64,000 bases of DNA from Membranipora membranacea. Its lineage: Eukaryota > Bryozoa > Gymnolaemata > Cheilostomatida > Membraniporidae. Positions 1-12,600 of this stretch are shown here, piece after piece. The stretch spans positions 19,716,001 to 19,780,000 of the forward strand of contig OU612072.1 of the NCBI GenBank assembly GCA_914767715.1. The letters are read 5' to 3'. The notes under the pieces were generated by a model. That model was not told where the DNA came from and did not search any database. It saw nothing but the letters and a program-made list of their open reading frames with translations. Within the stretch, counting starts at the first letter, position 1; each line of letters begins with the position of its first letter. The translations under genes and the position numbers were made by a program.

Positions 1-651
1 CTCATATATGAGTTCTAAATTATATTCATTAATTTTAAAGCTTCTAATAAACTATGAGAAATCATTTATGAGTGTAAAAAGAACCAATTTAGTGAAATAA
101 AAAAAGTACAATAATCATGTGGGGATGTCAATAGTCATGCAGCCATTTCAGCCTACTCAGATTTTGTGAATTTTGTGCCATGAATTTTTTTCTCTGGTCC
201 ATAAAGTCAGCTCTGTTTGTGCTAGAAACTCAAACCTGAGGCAATGAAAGAGGAAGGAGGGCTGAGTTAGTGTGAGAGATTTCAAGGTAGGTTGTAACAA
301 ATATTTTTTTTGTGTCTTACCCTGTTTGGTGTTTTTTGGGTGGTTGTTGATAGTGGACATTGGCAAAGTAAAGACATGAAAGTCCCAGGGGCCCATGGTT
401 TAGGTGTTTACTTTATGTGTGATCTCTGACACCAGTTATGACAATGACTAGAGTGTTGCAGAGCATGAGCTCCCATTATACAGCTTGCTTCAGGGGGAGA
501 ACTTCCTTGGTTGGTACTGAGTGAACCAAATGACTCATTCAATTAGTTAACTACTTGGTACTAGAGCCAAGGAGTCCTTGGTAGAGCCAAGGAGTGGACA
601 TACATACATACATACACACATACCCGCATACATAGATTGATTAATACACTA
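1..651. other. Non-coding stretch with a short microsatellite
   Basis: No reading frame here shows splice-consistent or protein-like coding potential. A short tetranucleotide array of the ACAT type lies at about 598-630, just before an inverted-repeat element that begins at 652. Otherwise I see nothing. Confidence 0.5.
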
Positions 652-976
652 CATTACAAAATAAAGTACAGTTGTGAAATACCCTTTACCAGTGGTTCCT
701 ACATATCGTAGCAGCGGGTGGATTGTGTATACCCACAAATGAGTGTAGCGTAAGTAAAGAGCTGAGCCTAGCATACACGCGCCCCAACTTGCAATGACAT
801 GAATCCAACATGCATTCAGACAAGCCCACTTTGCCTGCCATTGTACTCCTTTGTTCACCAAACAAAAGGCCTTTTGTTACACAACTCTCATAGGTGCATT
901 GGGGCATGTCTCCCTGACATCGGCCCCCAGGGCCTATCCAACATACTACAGCATAGGTGTACTTTATTTTGTAATG
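652..976 (+). mobile_element. MITE-like element, family CATTACAAAATAAAGTAC, copy 1
   Basis: The segment starts with CATTACAAAATAAAGTAC and ends with the reverse complement of nearly the same 18 bases (GTACTTTATTTTGTAATG), so it has terminal inverted repeats. A second copy of similar length lies in opposite orientation at 45817-46143, with the interior also alignable by eye. It has no convincing coding capacity; the short open frames inside it recur in the other copy and are by-products of the repeat. The flanks show no clear target-site duplication. Confidence 0.8.
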
Positions 977-2570
977 TTCATAACTATGTGACATCTCTGA
1001 ATTCTAATATTAACAGATGTGGCAGTGGAGATCAAGTAAGGTATGGTGTCCCAATGAGTTAGAGGGGTGTACTGTACAGACTTCAAAGACAAGTGACTTT
1101 GTTGACAATTCAATATCTCAGCAAAAATAGACTAACTTGAGCAGATAATATTGTCTGCAGACGAAAAGTTACTTACAACAATGCGCAAGCTCTACACTGG
1201 GGCTATTAAATCAATACTGTCCAGTGCGCAAGACTCATTTTCTAGTGGAGTTGTCTTTTCCTTTTGAAGTTAGACTGTTTTATGGCAACTGTCGCTACGG
1301 TGCAGAGAGACTCGTATAACAGAGTCGATCTGCAAGCAGTGTGCCGATCAATAGAGCCTCTGTCGTAAATAATTGGCACCTAAATCAGGCTAAAAGAGAG
1401 GACCGCTCTGACTTTGTCAAACAGACAAGGTCAAGATAGACGCTTAGAAAATCTTGTCCTCCTGAAGTCTAATCTTTATCTGAGAAATCCTGCTGTTATA
1501 CCGATCATCCAGTACCAGAAACTACAAAAAAGCTGTATTGAAGCCTTCTCAACAAACTAAGCGGCATATTAGCAGCCTTAACCGAGGTGCTCTGGTGAGA
1601 TTCCTGGGTAAAGAAGAGGCTACCTGCAACGTTCAATCGGAAACCCCTCTAGTGGATAATCCAAATCTCTAACGTTTGTATTACTTCCTAGCACTGTCAG
1701 TAAGTACACCACTACCTATTTACTAGATAGACTGGAGCATGTACACAACAAGGAGTAATGGAGTAGAAGTGACTAAAAGTAAAAGATTTCCTGCAGGCCT
1801 CATTTTGCACATGCAACTGACTCAACCATCCCACGCCATACCCATATATATATTGCCATGTATATTTATTGCAATAAGATAATTGCAAGTAACTTGGGCA
1901 AAATAGGCAGTTTTAATCCCTTTTAATCCTAGCTTAGCAAGAAAAGCTAACGATAGCTAACGATAGCTGTACTCCCATTGGCTTTATACTTAAGATATGA
2001 CGAAAAGTTACAACCTTAATTGAAACCGGCGGGACTGGGTCTGGGAGCTCCTGCTTCCAACCGAATCAGCTGGGGCAAATGTTGAGTGAGAAAGATTTGC
2101 AAATGGGGCAATAATCTGCTCGCAATGTTTGTTTTATTAACACAAGTAATATATGGCTATTTTCCTATTCAAATGGACTCAAATCCATGAGTATGGTAGG
2201 GTGGCAATTGAACAAGTCTCCCGCGAAATGGGCAAGGGTTGGCAGGCCTGACGCAGGCCTATAGAGTGCCGGGACCCAATGTAATCTTCAACTTCTTCTT
2301 ACTCAATTATAATTTATAATATTATTATTTGGGTTGCCTGTATCCTTGATTATACCAGCTCTGAGCTTTGCCTATTAAAAGTTAATAAGACATTCGATTT
2401 CATTGTGATACTATCATAGTGTAGCATTTCCCAAATCATAGGCTTAAAACCTCAATTTCAATTTCCCAACCAAACTCAAGCATTCACTAGCGGCTAGCTA
2501 GTACTGTATCTCAGGCTCAGTCTATAATATGGTGTCCATAAACGGCTATGATTACTTCACAAATATGAAA
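977..2570. other. Non-coding stretch
   Basis: About 1.6 kb between two inverted-repeat elements. I found no exon-like open frame with matching splice sites, no RNA gene and no clear repeat. Confidence 0.4.
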
Positions 2571-2899
2571 TACCCCTATAGGAGTTTAATTTAGCTAGAG
2601 TTTAATTTCGCTATCTGAACCTGGTACTAAATTTAGCTAGTACTAATAAATTTTTAAAAAAATGTCCAAGCTGGGATTTGAACCCGGGGCATAACCCTCC
2701 ATCTGATTGCAAGGCAGACACTTAGACCACTACCCCACACTACCTTGCATGCTTAGGTAAGGTGTATTCCTGTATAATTGTTCATTGTTTATGAAACTAT
2801 GGTGAGTGAGTTTAATTTAAGATACACTGAATTTTGCTACTTTGGCAAAAACGCCAAAGCGAATCCTAAATGCCGCGAAAACTAAATTCCTATAGGGTA
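2571..2899. mobile_element. Inverted-end element carrying an internal tRNA-like unit
   Basis: The ends are imperfect inverted repeats: TACCCCTATAGGAGTTTAAT at the left and, read on the other strand from the right, TACCCTATAGGAATTTAGTT. Between them a tRNA-like unit lies on the minus strand at about 2664-2745, with a B box GGTTCAAATCC (2673-2683) and an A-box-like TGGGGTAGTGGTC (2726-2738). The acceptor arms of the tRNA-like unit do not pair, so it is not a functional tRNA. This is one of three elements in the window combining inverted ends and tRNA-like promoters. Confidence 0.65.
2664..2745 (-). other. tRNA-like unit (pol III A and B boxes), not a functional tRNA
   Basis: Minus-strand sequence with a good B box (GGTTCAAATCC) and an A-box-like segment at roughly tRNA spacing. 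A loop reading CTTGCAA sits where an anticodon loop would be. No seven-base acceptor stem can be formed, so it is a tRNA-derived relic or a pol III promoter inside the surrounding inverted-end element. Confidence 0.6.
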
Positions 2900-3431
2900 G
2901 TATGTGTATAATGAGTACATGTATGTGATACATACTAAACCATACTACTGTTCATCATCCATCAACGCCTATGCTATGATGCTACTAGGGGTGGAAGAAA
3001 CCAAAAACTAATAAATTTATAACAACAAAGTTTGGGACAGATGGGATCTTGTTCAAAATAGTTAACCATACTATGATGTTTGTGAGCTCATTTGGATCAT
3101 CGTAATGTGGCTAGCTATTTGGAACTAGATTGTGTCTGCATACCTAGGGTAATGACTGAGTGACAGTCACTGCCGGTGTTGCTCCAGGGCAAGGTATACT
3201 CTTTGGGGGAAATATGAACAGGCTGTATGGGCATTGGGGTAATTCTCGTTATAAGTAAGTAGAATGAGGGACAGAATCACAGCATGCTGCAGACTGTATA
3301 TGGGTAGGTGGATGGGTTGAATAATGGAGTTAAAACTAACCTAAAGCTAACCTCTGTGACAGTCATGAAGTTTTATCCATATTATCATAATATATTCTAC
3401 ACTTCGAGTTTAAAATTTTTCTCCTAGACTT
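2900..3431. other. Non-coding stretch upstream of the ATPase-like gene
   Basis: No coding potential seen. It leads to a GC-rich hairpin at 3432-3523 and the first coding exon candidate at 3603. Confidence 0.4.
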
Positions 3432-3523
3432 TCCTGGCAGTCTGTCCTGGCAGTCTGTCCTGGCAATCGCTCGACCGGCAACGCAGGTCGGTGCGCGCGA
3501 TCTTCCAGGACAGACTGCCAGGA
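3432..3523. repeat. Perfect 19-bp inverted repeat with GC-rich loop upstream of the first coding exon
   Basis: TCCTGGCAGTCTGTCCTGG at 3432-3450 is matched by its exact reverse complement at 3505-3523. Part of the left arm (CAGTCTGTCCTGG) is directly repeated just inside. The spacer is unusually GC/CpG-rich for this region (around 3468-3500). It lies about 80 bp upstream of the candidate start codon at 3603, so it may be a promoter structure, a 5' UTR hairpin or a small foldback element; the sequence does not decide. Confidence 0.75.
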
Positions 3524-3602
3524 CAGTCGACATTTCTCCAATATAAGGCCGACATGACTTATTCTCATGGAAATGTAATTTAGTTTTTCTATTCCTCAGG
3601 AA

Positions 3603-6600
3603 ATGGATGATACAGCTAGTGAAATCTCTATATCTGGCAATTCAGCGCAAAGGTGACATATATACTGCATTGATAACATCAAACTGTATGGAAATGAATT
3701 TTCCTTTTTTTAGAATTAGGGGATTTGGGGCTTTTCGTTATAGTCTTTGTTAATGGAAGGGAAAACCGTCGGAACATGACCTATAAATGACCAGTTCCTA
3801 ATGTATGTTTGATGTTTTTTTCATGTTCCCATCGCTTGGGATTTATGGGCATATCTTGCTTGTATGTGTGTTTTTAATCATCTCTCATTGGTGATTGTTT
3901 CCTTCTTGTGAGCCTCTGATGGCTTCTAGGTGTTCAGACTACCAGTAGATCTTTCCAAAATTTTTGGATTCCGCCGTACTTGGCCCCATCACATCTGGTG
4001 TGCACATTGGGTGTGACAATATGAAACACATGCAGGCTAGACACTGTGTTTAATAGTCCCCTGTTCAAATGCAATACAATACACATTGAGTAGTTTGTAA
4101 CTGTTGTCTTAGTTCAACATGCATTGTAACAAGTGTTTGTAACACATAAATATTCTTTCAACATCTTGAAATTATAATGTAAGCAAAATTGCAATATGCA
4201 ATGAGAATTTATAAATATATTTTATAGTAGCTTGGGCTTAACAGGAATATTCTCGTCCTGTGATGGCGCTGTACGAAAGAAGAATGGAGGCAGTATTAAT
4301 TGCAGTTTCTGTTACGTGGGCACCTCACGATCAGCAAGCGGCTTTGAAAAAGACGTATATGATGTAATCACGGTTAATGGTGAATGCGCTGTGCAGAAAC
4401 ACAGGTATATAGGTTCAAGCATTGTCATCCCTCATCCTTGATAGAATAGAAGGAAAAACCGCCTAAGCTTAACCCACCTATGATGAAGATATGGTTTAAT
4501 GATTTTGGGTTAGCGCAAATTGGCTTTGGCTTATTAGTATATAATGTTAATTGGTTTTTCCTTCTTGCGGGTATATAGTCCGTAGTTATCACATAGTCAT
4601 CATGTCTTAAGATGATTGTTAAAAGGATTGACAAAGGTCCTCTGCAACAGGAACGCATGATTCATGCATGTATTGATTTATCATAGTATACAAAAGACTG
4701 TACCTCAATTGCGGAAAGTTTGTCTTTTTTTGGCCAAAGGAACTGGAGATGTCAATGGTAGAAAGCTTATATTTTTTACCAGATTTTCAAATAAAATATA
4801 AAGTTGTCTTATCATTGTTATTGGAAAATCAAGAGGGGATGACTCTCAAATACCAAAGATAATGCGTGGATTTTATGCTTTGTCAGCAGTAAGGCAGTCA
4901 AATATAAGCTTAATGTTTGCACCTGGTGTTAATGATCAAACCCATGAAGAAAATAAGCTGCTCAGGCAAGTTTAGTAGTGTCTGAGTGCCCAAACTAATG
5001 TGGGCGTATCGTGACATATTCCTATTTATATCATATAACAAGAAACATACCAATAAACAACCAGATTTTGTTTTTATCTGACGCCTATCATGTCTTAACT
5101 CAGTTTATTGGATGCTGAAAATATTCAAAGTGATCAACGCCGCCTCCAATAATGAAACGAATATCAAGTGTTCCTTTATTGCCGATAAATGTATAGTTAA
5201 GCTGCACATCTATCGTAGTACTTTCACACGGCCATGCCATAATCAAACCATGTTTGCGTAATACCATTTTCCTCTGCTTTTTCAGAAACCAACTTGGGAA
5301 CGAGGAGCTCCGGAATGTAGCAGATGTTGAGAGAACACTATCTGTGGTTGTCAACAAGAGTATTTGCATATCAATGTCGCTTTGCGACCTTAAGTCATAT
5401 CTTCATCAAATTAAAGGGGAGTCAGTTATATTGAAGGCGGCTGACCACGCAGGCCTACAGAGTGACGGATCTCTCATATTAAATGAAAAGGTAAGATCAT
5501 CATAACAAGATCGATAAAATGAACATTACTATTCCAAGTCTGTATAAGATTTGGTGTGATACCTGAAAGAAAAAACGAACAATTTGAGCAACATGAACCG
5601 AATTGTGATAGGCTAAGTAAGAACAAAATTTTTTGCAACTGTTTCTTTTAGGTTTTACACAATCAATTTTACTTAGATCTGAAATTCGTTCTAATGAGCA
5701 AGGCATTTGGCAAGGATTGCTAGCACGCATTGTTGATGACTAGGGCTGCTCAACCTCTATCTAGTTAGTGTGATAATTTACCAAATATTTCTATCAACAA
5801 ATTGGATCATCACCACTCTCAACTGAGGTGTTGAATGGGAAAAAGACTCTAGATTTTTTTATGAACCATAATTTTAAAATGTCACTTTGTTGCTCAGATT
5901 CAGCTGGATGTTAATGGCCAGATTGTCTCTGAGGCTTTCTTGCTGCCTGCAAAAACTGCAGCAATGAAGCTGTTCACCGATGATCTGATACCTGAACGGT
6001 CTGGTGTACAAGATATGGCTAGATTGTTCCAGCTTATCAAGGTGTGTTCAACTTCAGATTTTGAGAGGTTAAGTAATATTCGTATTTTATGTCATCCAGT
6101 TCATGCTACTTTAAGGTAGAGACACGGGGATGAGCAAACCATACAAAATTATATATCAAAATGTAGCCCTCGGTTCAAAAATATCGTATAATTACAATAT
6201 AAGTTATTATTGTTCTCAAAGGCCCTTTGTTTTAATTCATTTGAAAGCTTCCAGGCGGGCTAGACAGGTGACCATCGTGTCATCCCAAACCAATAATTTT
6301 GGAACATTCACATCGCTTGGTTGATGTTTAATGCATCAGCAAACTTGTTGTGCTAATTCAAATTGTATGCTTTGCTATCGACATTGTGCTGAAAAGTTGT
6401 AGATGATGTTTACATATTGCATAATGTGATTGTTGTCTGTTTGCAGAATGTATTCAAACATAACTTCGGACCTGCTGTTGCCACAGTAGCTGGTTATACC
6501 ATGTTGCTAAGCTATCCACAAACTGTTGCAGTTGGTAACTGTATACCATCAGTTTTCCTCCACTCTGAATCGTCGGCTACAGGGAAAAGCTCGGCCATCA

Positions 6601-9600
6601 AGTTAGCTCAGGTGCTGCATGGGCAGACTGTTAGGGTTCGTATTCTGGAAAAGTTACATTGGACCCTGAGAAACAGTAGTTTCCTTCCCATGCTTAGTAT
6701 GCTTTTGATATGCAACTGACAAATGACTCAAAGCAGGATGTTTAGCAACTAGGCCTCTACAAATTAGTTCAAAGTCACTGTCTAAAAAGAGAGGGGGGAT
6801 ATATGTGTCATCAAGGCTATTTTATTGGCCTTCTATTTAGAGGAGGGGATGGGTCACCTTGAGCAAATATATAACCCAGATTGGCCTAATAATGATCTAT
6901 GCGTTATCTTTGGTTTTACCAAGTCATGTTACCAAAATCATTATCCAAGAAGCATAGAATGTTTTGATTAATCTTAATGAGGAGGATTCGAGAAGTTGAC
7001 CCCACTGTGGTATTCTATTAACTATTAGTCTAACCAATGAATATCTCACTTCAACCAGCTTTCCTTTACTCCTCATTCTTCAGATTCTTCAGATTCTTCA
7101 GATGAGTAGATCGCGTGCGGATGTATAGTCTCCTTTAATCGCGATGTACAGAGATTTACTGTCACTTTTTACGTAGCATTAGTGTTATATTGTCTGTATG
7201 TCTGTTTTAGACTGAAGTATGTATGTCTGGTCTGAGTGTATAAGGCCACGTGACTGTATATAACCTAGGTTCTAGGGCGTTGGGGTGGGAGATGAGTGAA
7301 AGATAGGGAGCGAGTATCAATGGTTTCTCATCTCGAGTTGTCGATGCACTTCTTCGTAATAGCCGCAGCAACTCATTCCGTTTGTAAAATTAGTTGCTTA
7401 GTCATGAAGTAATAAGGTAAAGTCCGGCATAGCTCAGTTGGTAGATTATTGGGCATTCGTTGTAGATTGTGGGTTCAAACCACACCTAACTGCAAACTGG
7501 AATGAATATTTCTAAAATGGTTAGCACATACGAGTCTTGAACACAGAACCTAACAGTAATAAGTCCAACTTGCTACCAACTGAGCTATGCCAGACCTTAC
7601 CTCACCTATGACTAAGCAACAAATATTAGAAACGGAGTTACTGCAGCTATAACGAAAAAGTGCATTGACAACTGGACATGAGAAATCATTGATACTTCCC
7701 CTAATTCATTCTCTCCTCTCGCCCAGCCCACCACCCGACGCCACCACCCGACACCACCACCCGACGCCACCACCCGACGCCACCACCCGACGCCACCACC
7801 CGACGCCACCACCCGACGCCACCACCCGACGCCTCAGAACCCAGGTTATGTAACGTCATGTGGCCAAATGGTTGTGTCTATTTTCATTTATATTTTTTTT
7901 GTAGCTCCGTGGAGAGTTCACGGATGCACGGCTCAAGAATGAGTGTGAGATATCGGGTATACCCATAGTGCTAGACATTGTTGAGATTGACTCAACTTTT
8001 AAAAAGAGAGTGGTAAGCTTCTACACTGGTGCTGGCGAAGCTGATAACAATTGTGCCTACAACATGAATTCGGGAATCATTTTTAGCTCTAACAAGACAA
8101 TCCCGCCTAATATTGAGAGGTGAGGTTACTGAACGTTCATGTTAGTACAGCTAGCAGCTATTTGTCTAATGCCTAGGTGCCTGTTATGATGTCAAAGTGG
8201 TTATCAGGCCAGGATTAGTCTAATTTCTCAGCCGTTAGTGCCACAACCAAAGCCGATCATGATTCCGATGGGGTTATGTCACAATCCCTAAACACATGAT
8301 AGAAACTTAGAATATTGTTTTTCCTTCCATCAACAAACCTATATGCCCAACAAGCCACATCTGACAGCTTGTCAGTTTTGCCATTGTAGAGCTGCATTTG
8401 AACAATGGTCAATAATAGATGTAAAGCGCTAAATGGTCAAGCTTAGATACTTATATATACCTAAGCGTCAATCGTGGTTTTAAAATAGAGACTGCCTTTG
8501 GTAATAATCAAGTGAGGGGAGCTTGTTTAAGTTAGTTTGGAACTGAAACAAGTTGTGCTCGCCTCTTTCATTACAGACACACATCTAAGATGGTAGCTAT
8601 AGGATTCCAGCTACCGACCATTCTGGCTAAATCTGACGCTGAAATTTCTGATCTCAATAACCTGCTTCCGGAAGGTAGGAAGTGTGCCTGGGGATTTTTA
8701 CAGACCATCCCACCAATTCTGCAGGAGTTCACTTCTTTGTCAGCTCAAGATCGGTGGGCTCTAATAAGAGAAGCAAAAGAAATGCTAGGGGAGAGCACCC
8801 ATGAACAGTTGTTGGAGGGCTACGCCTCGCTTGCCTTCTTCATGAAGAGGGTGAGTCTATCATTCATGGGTCCGGCAATGTTGGGTCTATATCTCTTTGT
8901 CATGAACAAGCGAGTTCGTTTGAGTAGTTCAATTAAACGTGTTTAATTTTTGGCCTAGTATTAGGGTATGGCTGCATGTCATTTGCTAGGTCAGGCCTTC
9001 TAATCTTTAATTTATGTTATTTGTGTTGTACTTCGCCATTCTGACTATGATTAAAACCAGTAAATGTAGGCCACCAGTCAGGTAGCGCAGTTTGGACAAC
9101 ATGAGGGTCATGTTAAGAAACTCTATCCTGCGTCTTGTTGGAATATGGGAACTGTACCTTTTAGCGCCTGACCATTGAATTTTGTACTAGTCTGGAGTAG
9201 GACGAAATGTAAATAATGAATTCATAGGTAGTGAATTGATAAAATCATGTCTGGAAGTAGTCTGAGGTGTCATAGAGATGGCCGAAAGGGAAAACCCACG
9301 AATCATCGGTATAAAAATTGATGTCAATTTAAGGGAGCCCAAAATGCTTAACCCAATAGGTATCAAAATCAGGGTGCTGAGGACGTTTCCCTAATCCGAA
9401 AACATGTGTTTCGAACTCGCCAGGTGGATAACATTTGATAGGTTTTTTCCTTTGAGAACTACCATAGTTATACATATTATCAATGTACTCAAAATTGGCG
9501 GAGTAGACTATAATAATCTATTACAATATACTGATTCGAAATTATTGCCCAGATAGAATAGGCATACCTCTTTCTACGAGACACTGGGTCTGTAACAATC

Positions 9601-12600
9601 TATGGAAGAACCCATATATGTCCTATATGTCTAAATACATGAGAAGTTCAAAACATGATACTGGCAAACCCCCCCCCCCCCCCATCAGCATCATGATTTT
9701 GAAAGCTATCAATTAAGAATTTTAGGCTACCTTAACTTGGCTTGGCTTTTTTCGTATATAATCTTCATTAGAGGGTTTTCCTGTTTTTGCGAGCCGTTAC
9801 TCCGAGATATGGAAAGCAATGGCGTTTGTATCAAATCTGTAGTTGAGTCATTGTGTTAAAATAGCTGAATAATTTGTTACAGATATTATGAGTCTTTAAC
9901 ATACTATTTATATTCATGTGCAGAAGACAGTGGAAATATGGTTAAGCGCTGCTGCTACAGTCTCGCCAGAGAAACGCTGACACAGCAATCTTGGAGTGAT
10001 CTTGTGCAAGGTATGACCAATACAGCCAATTGGAATTAAGATCCTCCCGAATTGAAAGTGTGCAGGCCGGCAGCGAATACTAGATCGATACTGCTCGCTA
10101 AGCTATAAATCACTTAATGCTGAAGCTGATTACTTTGACTTATTAATTTTCTCTGGTCGGTATAAGTACTGTGTGAACTCAGGCTATGCCGGAAGGTCCT
10201 GCAACAAAACTCTAAATTGTTGGTTCAACCGAAGAGTCAACTCTTTTAGTTCAACCAGGTCAAAATCTTTAAACACAGACCATTTGTAAACTTACTCTAT
10301 GTGAAGCAAATTGTGCTGTGTGAGAGCATTATGGGTATCAGGATGCCACATTCCCAAATATAACTGCAAAATAAGCACAATGTGTAGCTAACATTTTAAT
10401 AAGGATCCACCAGATATTTTAGCGGAAACATGCTGATAAGAAATGGGCATAGAGAAGGGGAGTAGTTGATGTACAATTTTTGAAATGATAAATAATCTGC
10501 GACAGAAACTTTTAATATGGTTGTTAAATTGTACCTTGTCAGACCATGTAAGTTGTACTATATTTCCGCTGTTGGACACTTTAGGAGTTCATGATGATAG
10601 ATCCGAAGAGAAGGAAACATCCGATGGAGTTGGTGAAGCAAATCGCGGTATGTATCTGACTACTATAAACTTGTCTGTAAAAGGATAATCTTGTAAAACT
10701 CTGATTAAAATTCTGAGGGCAATTAGCCTTGATGCACCCACATTCAATCATATCTCCCAAACTGGCTACGTGTCTATACTACAGGGATCTATGTACTGCT
10801 TCATAAGCAAGAGGCTTTCTGGGCAAAGTTATTTGGAGATACCATCATTCATTAGTGGTCTTCTCATGACACTGCATCATCAGCGCAAGAGAAGACAACT
10901 ATTACATATAGCGACGATATAACTTTCTTTTGCCATTGTTACATTGGACACTGTCTTTTAGGAGCTGATGATGATGGATCGAACAGCGTCATTGAAGGAA
11001 ATCAAGGTATGTATCTGAGTACCATTAAACTTTTCTATAAAGGGATAATCTGGTTTATCTCTGGATAACTCCTAATTAAAGCTTTGATGAAGCAATGTTC
11101 GTTTACAGTCAGTGTGGGTAATATGAAGTAACAGCGTTCAAGGCTTGCTTTGAGTGTTCTTGTAGGCCCAAATGCATCATATTATATTGAATTAGTGTGA
11201 CTCAAATAATGCGAAAAAACGGTTATAGAATGTAAAATTATAACCAAATCAAGATGTGGTAGCATAGCTTTGTAGTAAGATGAGAATTATAATAATGTGT
11301 ACATGGTAAAATTGCAGGCCGGTATTGATCTACGTTATTACAGGTCCCTATCATGTGTTTAGGCTTTGCGACATACCCCCCCCCCCCTCCCAGCAGTGTA
11401 ATTTTTAAGTCTATCGGTAAATGATTTTGGGCTAGCTCAATGTGGCTCTGGCTTAGTCGTAAATAATCCTGATTGGTGGGTTTTTCCTTCTAGCATGATT
11501 TGCATCTTCTGACTCAGTGTAGATAAGACCTGGATGTCGGTATGTCAACTTATTAGCATATGTACGTTATTTGGAGATTGATAAAGTCTAGTCATAAGGG
11601 TCATCACACAAATCTGACGACCAGGCCAGATACTTAATAGCGTTGAATGTTATGATTGTTATGTAGGAGCTCATGGTGATAGATTCGAAGAGAAGGAAAC
11701 ATCCGATGGAGTTGGTGAAGCGAATCGTGGTATGTCTCTGACTACTATAAACTTCACTTGTCTGTAAAAGGATAATCTTGTAAAACGATAATCTTGTAGA
11801 ACCTGATTAAAATTCTGAGGGCAATTAGCCTTGATGCACCCACATTCAATCATATCTCCCAAACTGGCTACGTGTCTATACTACAGGGATCTATGTACTG
11901 CTTCATAAGCAAGAGGCTTTCTGGGCAAAGTTATTTGGAGGTACCATCATTCATTAGTTGTCTTCTCATGACACTGTGTCATCAGCGCAAGAGAAGACAA
12001 CTATTACATATAGCAACAAGATAAGTTTCTTTTGCCATTGTTACATTGCACACTGTCTTTTAGGAGCTGATGATGATGGATCGAACAGCGTCATCGAAGG
12101 AAATCAATGTATGTATCTGACTACCATTAAACTTGTCTACAAAGGGATAATCTGGTGTATCTCTGGATAACTTCTGATTAAAGCTTTGATGAAGCAATGT
12201 TCGTTTACAGTCAGTGTGGGTAATATGAAGTAACAGCGTACAAGGCTAGCTTTGAGTGTACTTGTAGGCCCAAATGCATCATATATTGAATTAGTGTGAC
12301 TCAAATAATGCGGAAAAACGGTTATAGAATGTAAAATTATAACAAATTCAAAATGTGGTAGCATAGGTTTGTAGTAAGATGAGAATTGAAATAATGTGTG
12401 CATGGTAAAATTGCAGGCCGGTATGATAGAAGGTAAAGCCCACCAAACTAGATCTACGTTATTACAGGTCCCTATCATGTGTTTAGGCTTTGCGACATAC
12501 CCCCCCCCCCTCCCAGCAGTGTAATTTTTAAGTCTATCGGTAAATGATTTTGGGCTAGCTCAATGTTGCTCTGGCTTAGTCATAAATAATCATGATTGGT

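Larger units (their letters stand above)
7244..7865. mobile_element. ~620-bp near-palindrome with two inverted tRNA-like units
   Basis: The left arm from GGCCACGTGAC at 7244 matches the reverse complement of the right arm ending GTCATGTGGCC at 7865, almost all the way to the centre near 7500. Matching blocks include ACCTAGGTTCT with ACCTGGGTTCT, TTGCTTAGTCAT on both sides, and GGCATAGCTCAGTTGGTAG on both sides. Each arm thus carries one tRNA-like unit, one on + (about 7422-7486) and one on - (about 7598-7525), converging tail-to-tail. The right arm also holds a minisatellite (7725-7833). The element sits in the intron before exon 6 of the ATPase-like gene. Confidence 0.8.

Noticed and set aside
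799-1062. Open frame on + (and overlapping frames on - at 649-994).
   Set aside because: It lies in a MITE-like element whose second copy (45817-46143) gives similar chance frames; no splice or protein support.
2664-2745. Functional tRNA gene (also considered at 7422, 24978, 25535 and 40450).
   Set aside because: A and B boxes are good, but acceptor stems do not pair and loops are irregular; all sit inside repeats.
7612-7853. Pro/His/Thr-rich and Gly/Trp-rich frames on both strands.
   Set aside because: They are translations of the 13-bp minisatellite.
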